Shown here: positions 52,814 to 61,059 of the stretch, piece after piece
Position numbering within the stretch: position 1 is the stretch's first letter
Layout: each line of letters starts with the position of its first letter
DNA from: Sphingobacterium bambusae
GTDB taxonomy: Bacteria > Bacteroidota > Bacteroidia > Sphingobacteriales > Sphingobacteriaceae
NCBI RefSeq assembly: GCF_033955345.1
Contig: NZ_CP138332.1
Location: 5,497,553 to 5,561,552, forward strand
Direction of reading: 5' to 3'
DNA: 64,000 nt
Made by a program: the position numbers and the translations under genes
The notes under the pieces: generated by a model
What the model saw: only the letters and a program-made list of their open reading frames with translations
Databases searched by the model: none
Told to the model about the DNA's origin: nothing

Positions 52814-53623
52814 ATGGATTACATCACACCAAAAGAAGTTGCCGACAACATGATGACGACGGCAATCTACAAGTCCCAACTACGTATTACCGACTTACTA
52901 ATCAGAGGTGCGCTTTCCGGTGCGTTATTAGCGATTTCCGTTACGTTGGCATTAATGGCCACTACACAAACCTCCTTGAGCCTGATGGGCGCTTTCGTTT
53001 TTCCCGTAGGTTTTGTGATTATCATTATACTTGGCTTGGAGCTGGTCACGGGCAGCTTTGCGCTGGTACCGCTCGCCTACATGGAAAAGCACATTTCAGG
53101 ATTGAAAATGCTGGAAAATTTGTTTTGGGTATTTGTAGGAAATCTCATCGGCAGCCTGCTTTTCGCCGTACTATTCTGGGCGGCTAGTACCGAATCAGGA
53201 CAGCTGAAAGAAATCGGTATCATCGAACAGGCCATGGTCTCCATAGCTGAGAAAAAAACAACAGGGTATGCGAGTCATGGGGCTCCGGGATTGTTTTCTG
53301 CTTTTGTAAAGGCGATACTATGCAACTGGATGGTTTGCATGGGGGTAATTATGTCGATGACCTCCAAGTCTACCTTAGGCAAGATATTAGCAGCTGGTAT
53401 TCCCATCTTTATATTCTTCGCATTGGGCTACGAACATGCCGTTGTGAACATGTTTGTTATTCCGGCAGGCATGATGTTCGGCGCAAAGGTAACGGTTAGC
53501 GACTGGTGGCTGTACAACCAATTCATTGTTACGGCGGGGAACATCGTTGGCGGGTTATTATTCACGGGCATGGCCATTTACTACACCCATACATCCAAAG
53601 AACATCGATTATCCAGCAAATAA
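52814..53623 (+). CDS. Formate/nitrite transporter family protein
   Basis: A 269-residue protein with six hydrophobic segments. The frame extends upstream into nirD, but the ATG at 52814 (MDYITPKEVADNM) fits the family and avoids the overlap. FNT signatures: LELVTGSFALVPLAYMEKHI at about 75, CNWMVCMGVIMS at about 168 and ALGYEHAVVNMFVIP at about 205. In this operon it most likely carries nitrite across the inner membrane (NirC-like) rather than formate, because it follows nirBD. Confidence 0.9.
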   Translation: MDYITPKEVADNMMTTAIYKSQLRITDLLIRGALSGALLAISVTLALMATTQTSLSLMGAFVFPVGFVIIIILGLELVTGSFALVPLAYMEKHISGLKMLENLFWVFVGNLIGSLLFAVLFWAASTESGQLKEIGIIEQAMVSIAEKKTTGYASHGAPGLFSAFVKAILCNWMVCMGVIMSMTSKSTLGKILAAGIPIFIFFALGYEHAVVNMFVIPAGMMFGAKVTVSDWWLYNQFIVTAGNIVGGLLFTGMAIYYTHTSKEHRLSSK

Positions 53624-53633
53624 ACCGCTTGTC

Positions 53634-54023
53634 ATGTCCACGCTAAAAACCGCATTTACTATTATTTTCCTTTGTTTTTTTCTTGCGCAGGCACAAGAAG
53701 AAAAAAAAATAAGCATCCAACTTTTCCAAGGCACTATTGTAGCGGGTTATGTTGACCATGGTGCTTACATTAACTGCACGGGCCCGTCCGTAAAATACAG
53801 CCGAGCTGGCAAGCAGATTCTTCTCGGACTACTTCCATCCATTAAAATAAAACAGGATCGATCTACGGTAAAAAATTCGACTTTCATGCCTTCTCTGGGC
53901 TTTGGTGCCACCGCTACTTTTTTCGGGAAATTTGCCTTGCAAATACCGGCATTCTATGTACCAAAAACAGCCGCTGCTAACGGAAGCTGGAAACTGGGAT
54001 TGGGCATTGGCTATACCTTATAA
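53634..54023 (+). CDS. Small exported protein of the nir operon
   Basis: A 129-residue protein with a signal peptide (about 1-20). The start at 53634 is chosen; the longer frame would overlap the transporter gene. The mature part has glycine-rich, strand-like stretches (ATATFFGKFALQIPAFYV; LGLGIGYTL) and a C-terminal hydrophobic strand, so it may be a small outer-membrane barrel or periplasmic protein. It starts 11 bases after the transporter stop, so it probably shares its transcript. No family is recognised. Confidence 0.7.
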   Translation: MSTLKTAFTIIFLCFFLAQAQEEKKISIQLFQGTIVAGYVDHGAYINCTGPSVKYSRAGKQILLGLLPSIKIKQDRSTVKNSTFMPSLGFGATATFFGKFALQIPAFYVPKTAAANGSWKLGLGIGYTL

Positions 54024-54064
54024 TCGGATAATTTTACAAAACAAAAATGAGGGAATGAACTGGT

Positions 54065-54080
54065 CGGTAGTATGCTACCG
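54065..54080 (+). terminator. Hairpin after the nir operon
   Basis: CGGTAG (54065-54070), loop TATG, CTACCG (54075-54080), with GAAC/GTTC pairing outside it and a T-rich tail. It lies about 40 bases after the last nir gene and between convergent genes. Confidence 0.45.
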
Positions 54081-54100
54081 GCTTGTTCTATTTACACGCA

Positions 54101-54787
54101 TTAGCATAAGCTATATTCCATTAACCTTACACGGTTTACTATTTTAATTCGCTTATTTGCTGTTTGGATTACCTGCTCTTTTTCCAGCTCTAGCATCATG
54201 CGATAGATAGTTTCATAGGTGCTCCCTACGTAGGATGCCAAATCAGTCTTGGAGATCGTTATCGCAACAAAGCCATCTGCTCCTACCCCCATTTGATCTT
54301 CCAACTGTAAAATACTCCATGCCAATCGCCCTTTGACAGATAATCGCACCTGATTATCTGCCTTTTGCTCGGAAACTTGAAGCTCATCTGCATAGAACAT
54401 CAACATCTCGTAGGTGAAATCCGGATTTCCTTTCAGGACGGTTCTAAAAAAATCTATAGGCACGAAGCATAATTCGCTATTTTCCTGCGCAGTGGCGGAT
54501 ATTGGAAAGATACTTTGGGTTGATGAAAAACCACGATGTCCCACAACACTGCCTTTGTTGGCGAAACGGACTATGCTCTCTTTCGAATCACCCCACTTTT
54601 TAAAAACCTTGATGGAGCCTTCTTGTACGAAATAAACACCATTTACCGGCGTGTTCTCCTGAATAAGCTGTTCTCCCTTTTTTAGTTTTACGAGCTCTCT
54701 ATTTGCATTGATCAGCTCCGTCCATGCAGGAATAACATGTTTACACATAAAACATGTATTTTGACAGCTCTTTATCTTTTTTGACAT
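54101..54787 (-). CDS. Crp/Fnr regulator with N-terminal cysteine cluster
   Basis: A 228-residue regulator. The N-terminus reads SCQNTCFMCKHV: Cys8, Cys12 and Cys15, with another Cys in ELCFVP (about 107), which may bind an iron-sulfur cluster as in FNR, although the spacing differs from E. coli FNR. The nucleotide-binding barrel spans about 25-135 and the winged helix ends KTDLASYVGSTYETIYRMM. It is convergent with the nirBD operon and is a natural candidate to control it in response to oxygen or nitrogen oxides. Confidence 0.87.
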   Translation of the reverse strand: MSKKIKSCQNTCFMCKHVIPAWTELINANRELVKLKKGEQLIQENTPVNGVYFVQEGSIKVFKKWGDSKESIVRFANKGSVVGHRGFSSTQSIFPISATAQENSELCFVPIDFFRTVLKGNPDFTYEMLMFYADELQVSEQKADNQVRLSVKGRLAWSILQLEDQMGVGADGFVAITISKTDLASYVGSTYETIYRMMLELEKEQVIQTANKRIKIVNRVRLMEYSLC

Positions 54788-54856
54788 ATCGTATTATGAA
54801 ACATCTTCTGTATATCGTTCTAAAAACCAAGGATCTATTTGAACACCTCTGCCAGA

Positions 54857-57800
54857 TCAGTCTTCCAACAGGCGTTCAATAGGCAACACGATGGAGAAAA
54901 CCGACCCGACGTCTTCTTCGCTGCTCACCGTAATTTTACCCCGATGGCGCTTGATGATCTCATTGGCTATAAAAAGGCCTAAGCCCAAGCCAGCAAAATT
55001 CTTGTCCGAAACGCTACTAGCCCGGAAAAATTGGTCGAATACATTTTCCTGGTGCTTTTTAGAGATGCCAATGCCATGGTCTTTCACCTTTACGGTTACC
55101 TGATTATCGGAAACCGAGGTATCAATAAGCACTTCACTAGCGCTGGGTGAATATTTTATCGCGTTGGAAAGTAAGTTGGTAACCACTTGGCCTATACGAT
55201 TCCTGTCGCCAGAGACGAGCACATTATTATCCAAAGAAAGCTTTATTTTATGTTTTCTTGATGTTTGCTGCATCTCCTCGGTAATTTCTAGGATAAGCTC
55301 GTTGAAGTCAAAATCTTCGATATTGTACTGCAACTGCCCAGCAGTAACCTTGGTAGCATCGAGCAAGTCCCCGATCAGTGCGGTAAGCTTATTGATCTGG
55401 TTGTCCATTTTTCTCAAGAAGCCCTCCGCATCGATATTACCTTCTTTGCTAAACCGGCGTTGCAAGGCCTGGGTGTAGCCCTTGATGCTGGTAACTGGTG
55501 TCTTGAGCTCATGGGAGGCCATACTGATAAAGTCATTTTTCTGACGTTCTAGTTTTATCTTCTCATTAATTTGCTTCTGTAACTCTTCGGCAAATACTTT
55601 TTGTTCATGTATATCGGCCTTACGCGCCGTGATATCATCCAAGGCCAAGAGAATCAATTGTTCACCATTGGGCTTACTGACTGGCTGAATATTAAATTTG
55701 ATCACCCGTTCACCGATGGAAGGAAAGGTAAAAGCAATTTCTTTTTCCACCATCGTTTCATCTCGCGACTGAATCTTGGTAAATTCCTTAGTCAGTCCCG
55801 GAATATTCCATGCGCCATCCTGCAATTGGTAGATGCTGGTACCAATGGCCGTCGCCTCCTTGATCTTAAATGTCTGACAGAAGGCTTGATTGGCCAGCTG
55901 TATAATTAGATCTTTGTCGAGCATCAACAGTGGTTCATGGAGCACCGCAATGGTAGCCTCGGCTAACTTCCGGCTGGACGTAAGTTCCTCATTACTATCA
56001 AAAAGTTCTTGGTTGACGGTAAGCAGTTCCTCATTGGTACTCTGCAATTCTTCCTTACTGGTCTCGAGCTCCTCGTTCAAGCTTTGCAGCTCCTCGCTGC
56101 CACTAACCAACTCTTCGTTAGAGCTTTGCAGTTCCTCGTTGGTGAGCTCCTGATCTTCGGAAATCGCACGCATATCTTCGCGAACTTGGGCCAACTCCTC
56201 CTCTAGTTGCAGGATACGCTCCTCTTCTGCCGAACGTTTCAGCTTGGAGCTAAGGCGCTTCCGAGGCGGGGCCATGGCCATTTCCTTAAATACCACCAAA
56301 TAATATAAGTCAATGGTATTCAGTAGCGGAAGCACCTCTATAGACACGAGGGATTCGCCACCTTTAAAGGATATGCCTTCTTTCAGATAGGGCTCGCGTG
56401 CGCTTTTGGCGCGATGCAGGGCATTACGCAATTCAAAGGCGAGTCCTTCTTTCGCCATTTTGATAATGTTGAAGGTAGCCTTGCCCGATGGTGGTTCCAA
56501 AAACGTAGCCGAGGAACCTCGAAACTGTACAATATCAAACTGCTCGTTGACAATAACACTAACCGGCATAAACTTGGCTAGCATCAGCTCGTCCGCACTT
56601 TTTTGGTAATCTTCGATTCTTATATCCTTTGTTCGGAGCATATCGTTATTGGCTTTGTAAGCTGATTCTTTGCGTTCGCCCATCACCGTGATGTAACGAC
56701 GGTTGACAGACTTACGGGTATAGAACTTATTTTTTTTATCAAGTGAATGAAAAAACTCGGAGGCCGTACCGGCAGATTCCGACTTTCCTAGCCACAGCAA
56801 TCCCTTATCACGCAACGCATAATGAAAGGTGGCGAGCGCTTTTTTCTGTAGAAAAGGTTTAAAATAGATCATCACATTTCTACAAGATATCAAGTCCATA
56901 CGCGCAAATGGCGGATCTTTAAGAAAACTGTGTGCAGCAAACACACAGAGGTCTCTGATGCGCTTTTTTACAACAAATTGATCATTGGACTTGTCAAAGT
57001 AACGCGAAAGCTGTAAAGCCGTCAACCCGGTCAATTCCTTTTTGAGGTAGCTGCCGCTTCGCGCCTTCTTGATCGATTTCTCCGAAATATCAGTCGCAAA
57101 TATTTGTACTCGCTGCTGCGACAATCGTTCGCCGAACAACTCCTCAAGGGCGATAGCTATGGAATAAGGCTCCTGCCCTGTTGAACAACCGGCCACCCAA
57201 ATGCGTATGGGATCCTCGGCTTTCTTACTTTGCAGCAAGTCCGGAAGAATCTTAGTCTTCAAGGCATTAAAGGCAGACTGATCGCGAAAAAAGCTCGTGA
57301 CCGGAATGAGCAGATCGTAGAAGAGCGACTCTTCTTCGGCAGGATTTTCTTCCAGGTATTTTTGGTAGGCCTGAATATCGTCCAACTTAAGCATGAGCAT
57401 CCGCCGCACGATTCGGCGCCGGATGGTAGTCTGCTTGTACAAGCTAAAGTCTGCACCCATATGTTGCTGTACCTGCAGTAGAATTTTTCTATAGGTATCC
57501 TCTTCATCTCCGGCACGCTCCTCCATGTCCAAAGACCAATCCGGCCTTGTAAGACCAAAGAAGGTGGATAGCTTTATGCCGATCTGTTCGGGTGGAAGCA
57601 CAAAGTCGATAATATTGGCATCCACCGCATGGTTGGGCATGGCCGGAAATTCAGCCGTACTGTCCTGCGCAATGGTCAAACCGCCACGCTCCCGAATAGA
57701 CATCAAACCTTGCGTACCATCCTCGCCACTACCCGATAGGATCACGGCGGCTGAGCTAGCATCATACGCGACCGCTAACGAATTGAACAAGACGTCCACC

Positions 57801-58144
57801 GCCCGGTTGGATTTCTCTTTGACGGAACGCAGGTTAAGCTTTAGATAGCCATCGGCCACGGTAACTACTTTGTTGGGCGGGATAACATATACGTGATTTG
57901 GCTCAATAGGAAGATGTTCGGTAATGGAGACCACCGGAATCGTGGTAACCTTTTGTAGCAATTCGGGCAGCAAGCTGTTCGTCCCCGGCAGCAAGTGCTG
58001 CACCAATATAAAGGCGATGCCGGAATTCTCTGGTATGCCTTTCAGCATTGCTTTGAATGCTTCCAGTCCTCCAGCAGATGCACCAACACCGACAACAGGA
58101 AACTGCTTATCTTTACTCAGGAATGATGCCATGTCTTTCGTCAT
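54857..58144 (-). CDS. CheB-CheR-PAS-histidine kinase fusion
   Basis: A 1095-residue soluble protein. CheB methylesterase domain at about 12-195: Ser23 in GVGASAGG, His in LVQHLLPG, Asp in GSGEDGTQG. CheR methyltransferase at about 215-480 (WVAGCSTGQEPYSIAI; CRNVMIYF). A long coiled coil at about 640-735 with repeated heptads of the SNEEL/ELQSLNEEL type. PAS at about 740-855. HisKA with His878 in MASHELKTPVTS and an ATPase domain ending LGLGLFIANEI. No chemoreceptors or CheA are near, so it likely signals outside chemotaxis, as such fusions often do. Confidence 0.92.
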   Translation of the reverse strand: MTKDMASFLSKDKQFPVVGVGASAGGLEAFKAMLKGIPENSGIAFILVQHLLPGTNSLLPELLQKVTTIPVVSITEHLPIEPNHVYVIPPNKVVTVADGYLKLNLRSVKEKSNRAVDVLFNSLAVAYDASSAAVILSGSGEDGTQGLMSIRERGGLTIAQDSTAEFPAMPNHAVDANIIDFVLPPEQIGIKLSTFFGLTRPDWSLDMEERAGDEEDTYRKILLQVQQHMGADFSLYKQTTIRRRIVRRMLMLKLDDIQAYQKYLEENPAEEESLFYDLLIPVTSFFRDQSAFNALKTKILPDLLQSKKAEDPIRIWVAGCSTGQEPYSIAIALEELFGERLSQQRVQIFATDISEKSIKKARSGSYLKKELTGLTALQLSRYFDKSNDQFVVKKRIRDLCVFAAHSFLKDPPFARMDLISCRNVMIYFKPFLQKKALATFHYALRDKGLLWLGKSESAGTASEFFHSLDKKNKFYTRKSVNRRYITVMGERKESAYKANNDMLRTKDIRIEDYQKSADELMLAKFMPVSVIVNEQFDIVQFRGSSATFLEPPSGKATFNIIKMAKEGLAFELRNALHRAKSAREPYLKEGISFKGGESLVSIEVLPLLNTIDLYYLVVFKEMAMAPPRKRLSSKLKRSAEEERILQLEEELAQVREDMRAISEDQELTNEELQSSNEELVSGSEELQSLNEELETSKEELQSTNEELLTVNQELFDSNEELTSSRKLAEATIAVLHEPLLMLDKDLIIQLANQAFCQTFKIKEATAIGTSIYQLQDGAWNIPGLTKEFTKIQSRDETMVEKEIAFTFPSIGERVIKFNIQPVSKPNGEQLILLALDDITARKADIHEQKVFAEELQKQINEKIKLERQKNDFISMASHELKTPVTSIKGYTQALQRRFSKEGNIDAEGFLRKMDNQINKLTALIGDLLDATKVTAGQLQYNIEDFDFNELILEITEEMQQTSRKHKIKLSLDNNVLVSGDRNRIGQVVTNLLSNAIKYSPSASEVLIDTSVSDNQVTVKVKDHGIGISKKHQENVFDQFFRASSVSDKNFAGLGLGLFIANEIIKRHRGKITVSSEEDVGSVFSIVLPIERLLED

Positions 58145-58617
58145 ATGTTTTTTCGGTCTGCAGAAATTAGACCATTATCGCTAAAGATACGTGTTAGCAC
58201 TCGGATTATGGCAACAATGTTTACTTAAAATAGTAGCGATGACCTGCGCAGAGTGGCGCACGACAAGGGATGTGCTAGAACTCATGGCATTAAGGAAGCT
58301 GTGTGGTGACTGACCACATATTTCCTGCGAAGTCTTTAAACATTCCACGCTTATCCTGCTCCCCTTCTTTTTGCACAGGCTCCTCTAAGCCCTCGCATCC
58401 AAATTTCAGCGCTCGATGATAAACTTCATCGACATCCGAAACATATACATGCAAAAACGCGATCATGGGCAGATAATGATTTTAAAAAGATCGATAAGAA
58501 CATACAAAAGATAGAAACCGAATTTATTGGTTTGGCACCAACCATTTGTTGCATGAAATCGTTATCTAATAAACGTAGTCCATAGGCTTACCGCCCATGG
58601 TATAAAATTTTGAAAAG
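58145..58617. other. Intergenic with VOC remnant
   Basis: Upstream of the CheB-CheR gene. It contains a truncated VOC-family fragment on the minus strand (58290-58466, listed separately) and otherwise nothing recognised. The promoters of both neighbours must be here. Confidence 0.5.
58290..58466 (-). pseudogene. Truncated VOC/glyoxalase-family fragment
   Basis: A 58-codon frame from an ATG at 58466 translates MIAFLHVYVSDVDEVYHRAL, then KFGCEGLEEP and RGMFKDFAGNMWSVTT. These are the second half of a VOC (glyoxalase/bleomycin-resistance) protein: V-V-DVDE-Y-RAL-G and G-KD--GN-W. A normal protein is about 120-140 residues. The first half is missing and an in-frame stop lies 7 codons upstream of the ATG. 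It is a decayed gene. Confidence 0.65.
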
Positions 58618-59079
58618 ATGACTATATTAAAAAACCTCCTTTCGGCTTTTGCCGGATCCGTAGCGCTAAACGTAATTCATGAGCTTGCGCGCAAAACATG
58701 CGTAGACGTTCCGCAAATAAACCGCGTGGCCGAAGAAGCTATCCAAAAGTCTTTCTCATCAACAGGTATGAAAAAACCAAAGGGCAAAGAGCTGTATCGC
58801 TATGCCCTAACTGGAGATATCGTGGCTAACACGGCTTACTTTACAGGTGTCGCGGGCAAATCAAACAAGAGCACTTTAGTTAAGGGTTTGATTATGGGAG
58901 CAACGGCAGGCTTAGGTGCACTTACGTTGACCGCGCCAATGGGATTGGACGATACACCAATCAATCGAAGTCGGAAAACCCAGATACTTACCGTGCTGTA
59001 TTATGTAGCAGGAGGACTTGTAAGCGCAGGCGTAAGTAATTATCTGCGGAATCGCGATAAAAAAATCAGCAAAACCTGA
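58618..59079 (+). CDS. Hypothetical membrane-associated protein
   Basis: A 153-residue protein with an N-terminal hydrophobic helix (MTILKNLLSAFAGSVALNVI), a central soluble part (about 30-85) and two further glycine-rich hydrophobic segments (about 86-110 and 122-142). No catalytic motif is recognised. A strong terminator follows at 59301. The function is unknown. Confidence 0.7.
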   Translation: MTILKNLLSAFAGSVALNVIHELARKTCVDVPQINRVAEEAIQKSFSSTGMKKPKGKELYRYALTGDIVANTAYFTGVAGKSNKSTLVKGLIMGATAGLGALTLTAPMGLDDTPINRSRKTQILTVLYYVAGGLVSAGVSNYLRNRDKKISKT

Positions 59080-59300
59080 TCTAACTATTCGCGTGTGAGA
59101 TTTTAAGCTTGCCAAGATGTGATGGTCTGATCCAAACCGATGGCACTGCTTTTTTTGCATGCTAAATAGATGCTGAAACAGGCACAAGAATGATTAACGA
59201 AAAGTTTGTATTTCTCTACCGCCTTCAACAAACTATACGGAACACCACCTACCCGAGTATAAAATTAGCATAAAATTGAGCTTCAAGGAAAAGACATTTG

Positions 59301-59336
59301 AGCCTTACAGAAATACGTCTGTAAGGCTTTTGTTTT
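59301..59336 (+). terminator. Rho-independent terminator
   Basis: AGCCTTACAG (59301-59310) and CTGTAAGGCT (59319-59328) are perfect 10-bp arms with an 8-base loop, followed by a T-rich tail. It separates the hypothetical membrane gene from the acetyltransferase gene. Confidence 0.85.
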
Positions 59337-59363
59337 AATTTTGAATTGTACCAAATTGATCAT

Positions 59364-59924
59364 ATGGACACAACAGATATATTTGAAAGACTTAAAAATG
59401 GGGAAACCATATTATCTGGTGACTCGCAAGCCAATAGCATGCGTGAGGCAGCTTTTGCTACAAAAAGGATACTTCTTCAGATGAACGATACTGCCGATCC
59501 GAACGAGGTAAGAAAGTTATTGAGCGAGATCACAGGTTCGGAGATTGACGATAGTGTAACCGTATTTACACCATTGCACATAAACTACGGAAAGCATACG
59601 AAAATAGGAAAAAATGTGTTTATCAATTTCGACTGTGTTTTCCTCGATATAGGAGGTATCACGATAGAAGACGGTGTACTGATAGCGCCGAAAGTCAGCT
59701 TGTTAACAGAGGGGCACGGTATTTTGCCCAAAGACAGACAATCACTAATCCCAAAGCCTATTCGTATCAAAAAGAATGCTTGGATTGGTGCTGGGGCAAC
59801 CATTTTACAGGGCATAACCATTGGCGAAAATGCAGTTGTGGCCGCCGCTTCGGTTGTTTCCAAAGATGTTCCCGATAATACCATGGTAGGCGGCATTCCC
59901 GCAAAAATCATCAAAACATTTTAA
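59364..59924 (+). CDS. Maltose/galactoside O-acetyltransferase-like, hexapeptide
   Basis: A 186-residue left-handed beta-helix acetyltransferase. The N-terminal Mac domain (about 1-55) precedes hexapeptide repeats; FTPLHINYGKHTKIGKNVFI and NAWIGAGATILQGITIGENA are typical of Maa/LacA enzymes. The active-site His is in TEGHGILPKD at about 113. The frame extends to a TTG at 59346, but the ATG at 59364 is preferred. It acetylates sugar hydroxyls using acetyl-CoA. It is followed after 12 bases by an alpha/beta hydrolase gene. Confidence 0.85.
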   Translation: MDTTDIFERLKNGETILSGDSQANSMREAAFATKRILLQMNDTADPNEVRKLLSEITGSEIDDSVTVFTPLHINYGKHTKIGKNVFINFDCVFLDIGGITIEDGVLIAPKVSLLTEGHGILPKDRQSLIPKPIRIKKNAWIGAGATILQGITIGENAVVAAASVVSKDVPDNTMVGGIPAKIIKTF

Positions 59925-59936
59925 TCAAAGTACAGC

Positions 59937-60977
59937 ATGAAAATAACACTAATTACCATAATAGCTACCATTTTTATATTAGGGGTTAATGCGCAGCATA
60001 AACACACAAAAATGGTACCGCTAGACACAACAGATCATTATACCTTTCAACTAAGTGATAAAGTAACCCGTCAAAAAGTGACCTTCAAAAATCGTTTCGG
60101 AATAAAGCTCTCAGGTGATTTATATGTTCCCAAGAATATTGGAGCCACAGCGCTACCTGCTATTGCCATCAGCGGACCTTATGGCGCAGTGAAGGAACAG
60201 TCATCGGGACTGTATGCCAATCAGTTAGCACTACGTGGGTTTATAACCCTAGCTTTTGACCCGTCTTACACGGGCGAAAGCAGTGGCGAACCCCGTCATA
60301 TTTCATCCCCTGATATTAATACCGAAGATTTTAGCGCTGCCGTAGATTACTTGGGCATACAAAAGAATATAGACCGCAACAAAATAGGTGTTATTGGTAT
60401 TTGTGGATTTGGAGGATATGCGCTGAATGCCGCAGCACCGGACAAACGTATCAAAGCGGTCGCAACTTCTACCATGTACGATATTTCAAGAGGGGCTGCA
60501 AAAGGGTATTATGATAAAAAGACATCGGAAGAACGTACAAAAGAATTCGTACAAATAAACGAACAACGTTGGAAAGATGCGGAAAACGGAACGCCGGCTT
60601 ACGGTGCTACCGGACTGGCAAACGTACCTGAAAATGCACCACAGTTTGTTACGGAATATGCAGCGTACTACAGAACAAACAGAGGGTTTCATCCGCGTTC
60701 GCTAAACTCCAACGGCTCGTGGTCATTGACTAACTCGGTAACTAATATGAATGCGCCGATATTAGCTTACATCGAGGAGATTTCGCCACGGCCGATTTTA
60801 ATTATCGCAGGCGAAAAAGCGCACTCGCGCTACTTTAGCGAAACAGCGTATGAATCGGCAGCAGGCCTTAAGGAACTTTTAATAGTCCCTAATGCCGTGC
60901 ATACCGATTTGTACGATAAGATTGATGTTATTCCATTTGATAAGCTAGCGAAGTTTTTTAAGCAAAATCTAAAGTAG
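59937..60977 (+). CDS. Exported alpha/beta hydrolase with Cys nucleophile
   Basis: A 346-residue protein with a signal peptide (about 1-19). The alpha/beta-hydrolase fold resembles dienelactone-hydrolase-like YcjY/YqkD proteins. The nucleophile elbow is GICGFGGYA (about 156), so Cys replaces the usual Ser; a Cys is normal in dienelactone hydrolases. Asp or Glu would come from PILIIAGEKAHSRY (about 284) and His from VPNAVHTDLYD (about 321). The substrate is unknown. It lies 12 bases after the acetyltransferase gene and probably shares its transcript. Confidence 0.82.
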   Translation: MKITLITIIATIFILGVNAQHKHTKMVPLDTTDHYTFQLSDKVTRQKVTFKNRFGIKLSGDLYVPKNIGATALPAIAISGPYGAVKEQSSGLYANQLALRGFITLAFDPSYTGESSGEPRHISSPDINTEDFSAAVDYLGIQKNIDRNKIGVIGICGFGGYALNAAAPDKRIKAVATSTMYDISRGAAKGYYDKKTSEERTKEFVQINEQRWKDAENGTPAYGATGLANVPENAPQFVTEYAAYYRTNRGFHPRSLNSNGSWSLTNSVTNMNAPILAYIEEISPRPILIIAGEKAHSRYFSETAYESAAGLKELLIVPNAVHTDLYDKIDVIPFDKLAKFFKQNLK

Positions 60978-61059
60978 TGCACGATGTATCTAAGATCAAC
61001 AACTCATGCTCTTCCAACCTGTTTCCGCGAAGAATCTTGGAAAGATACAACTTAACACG

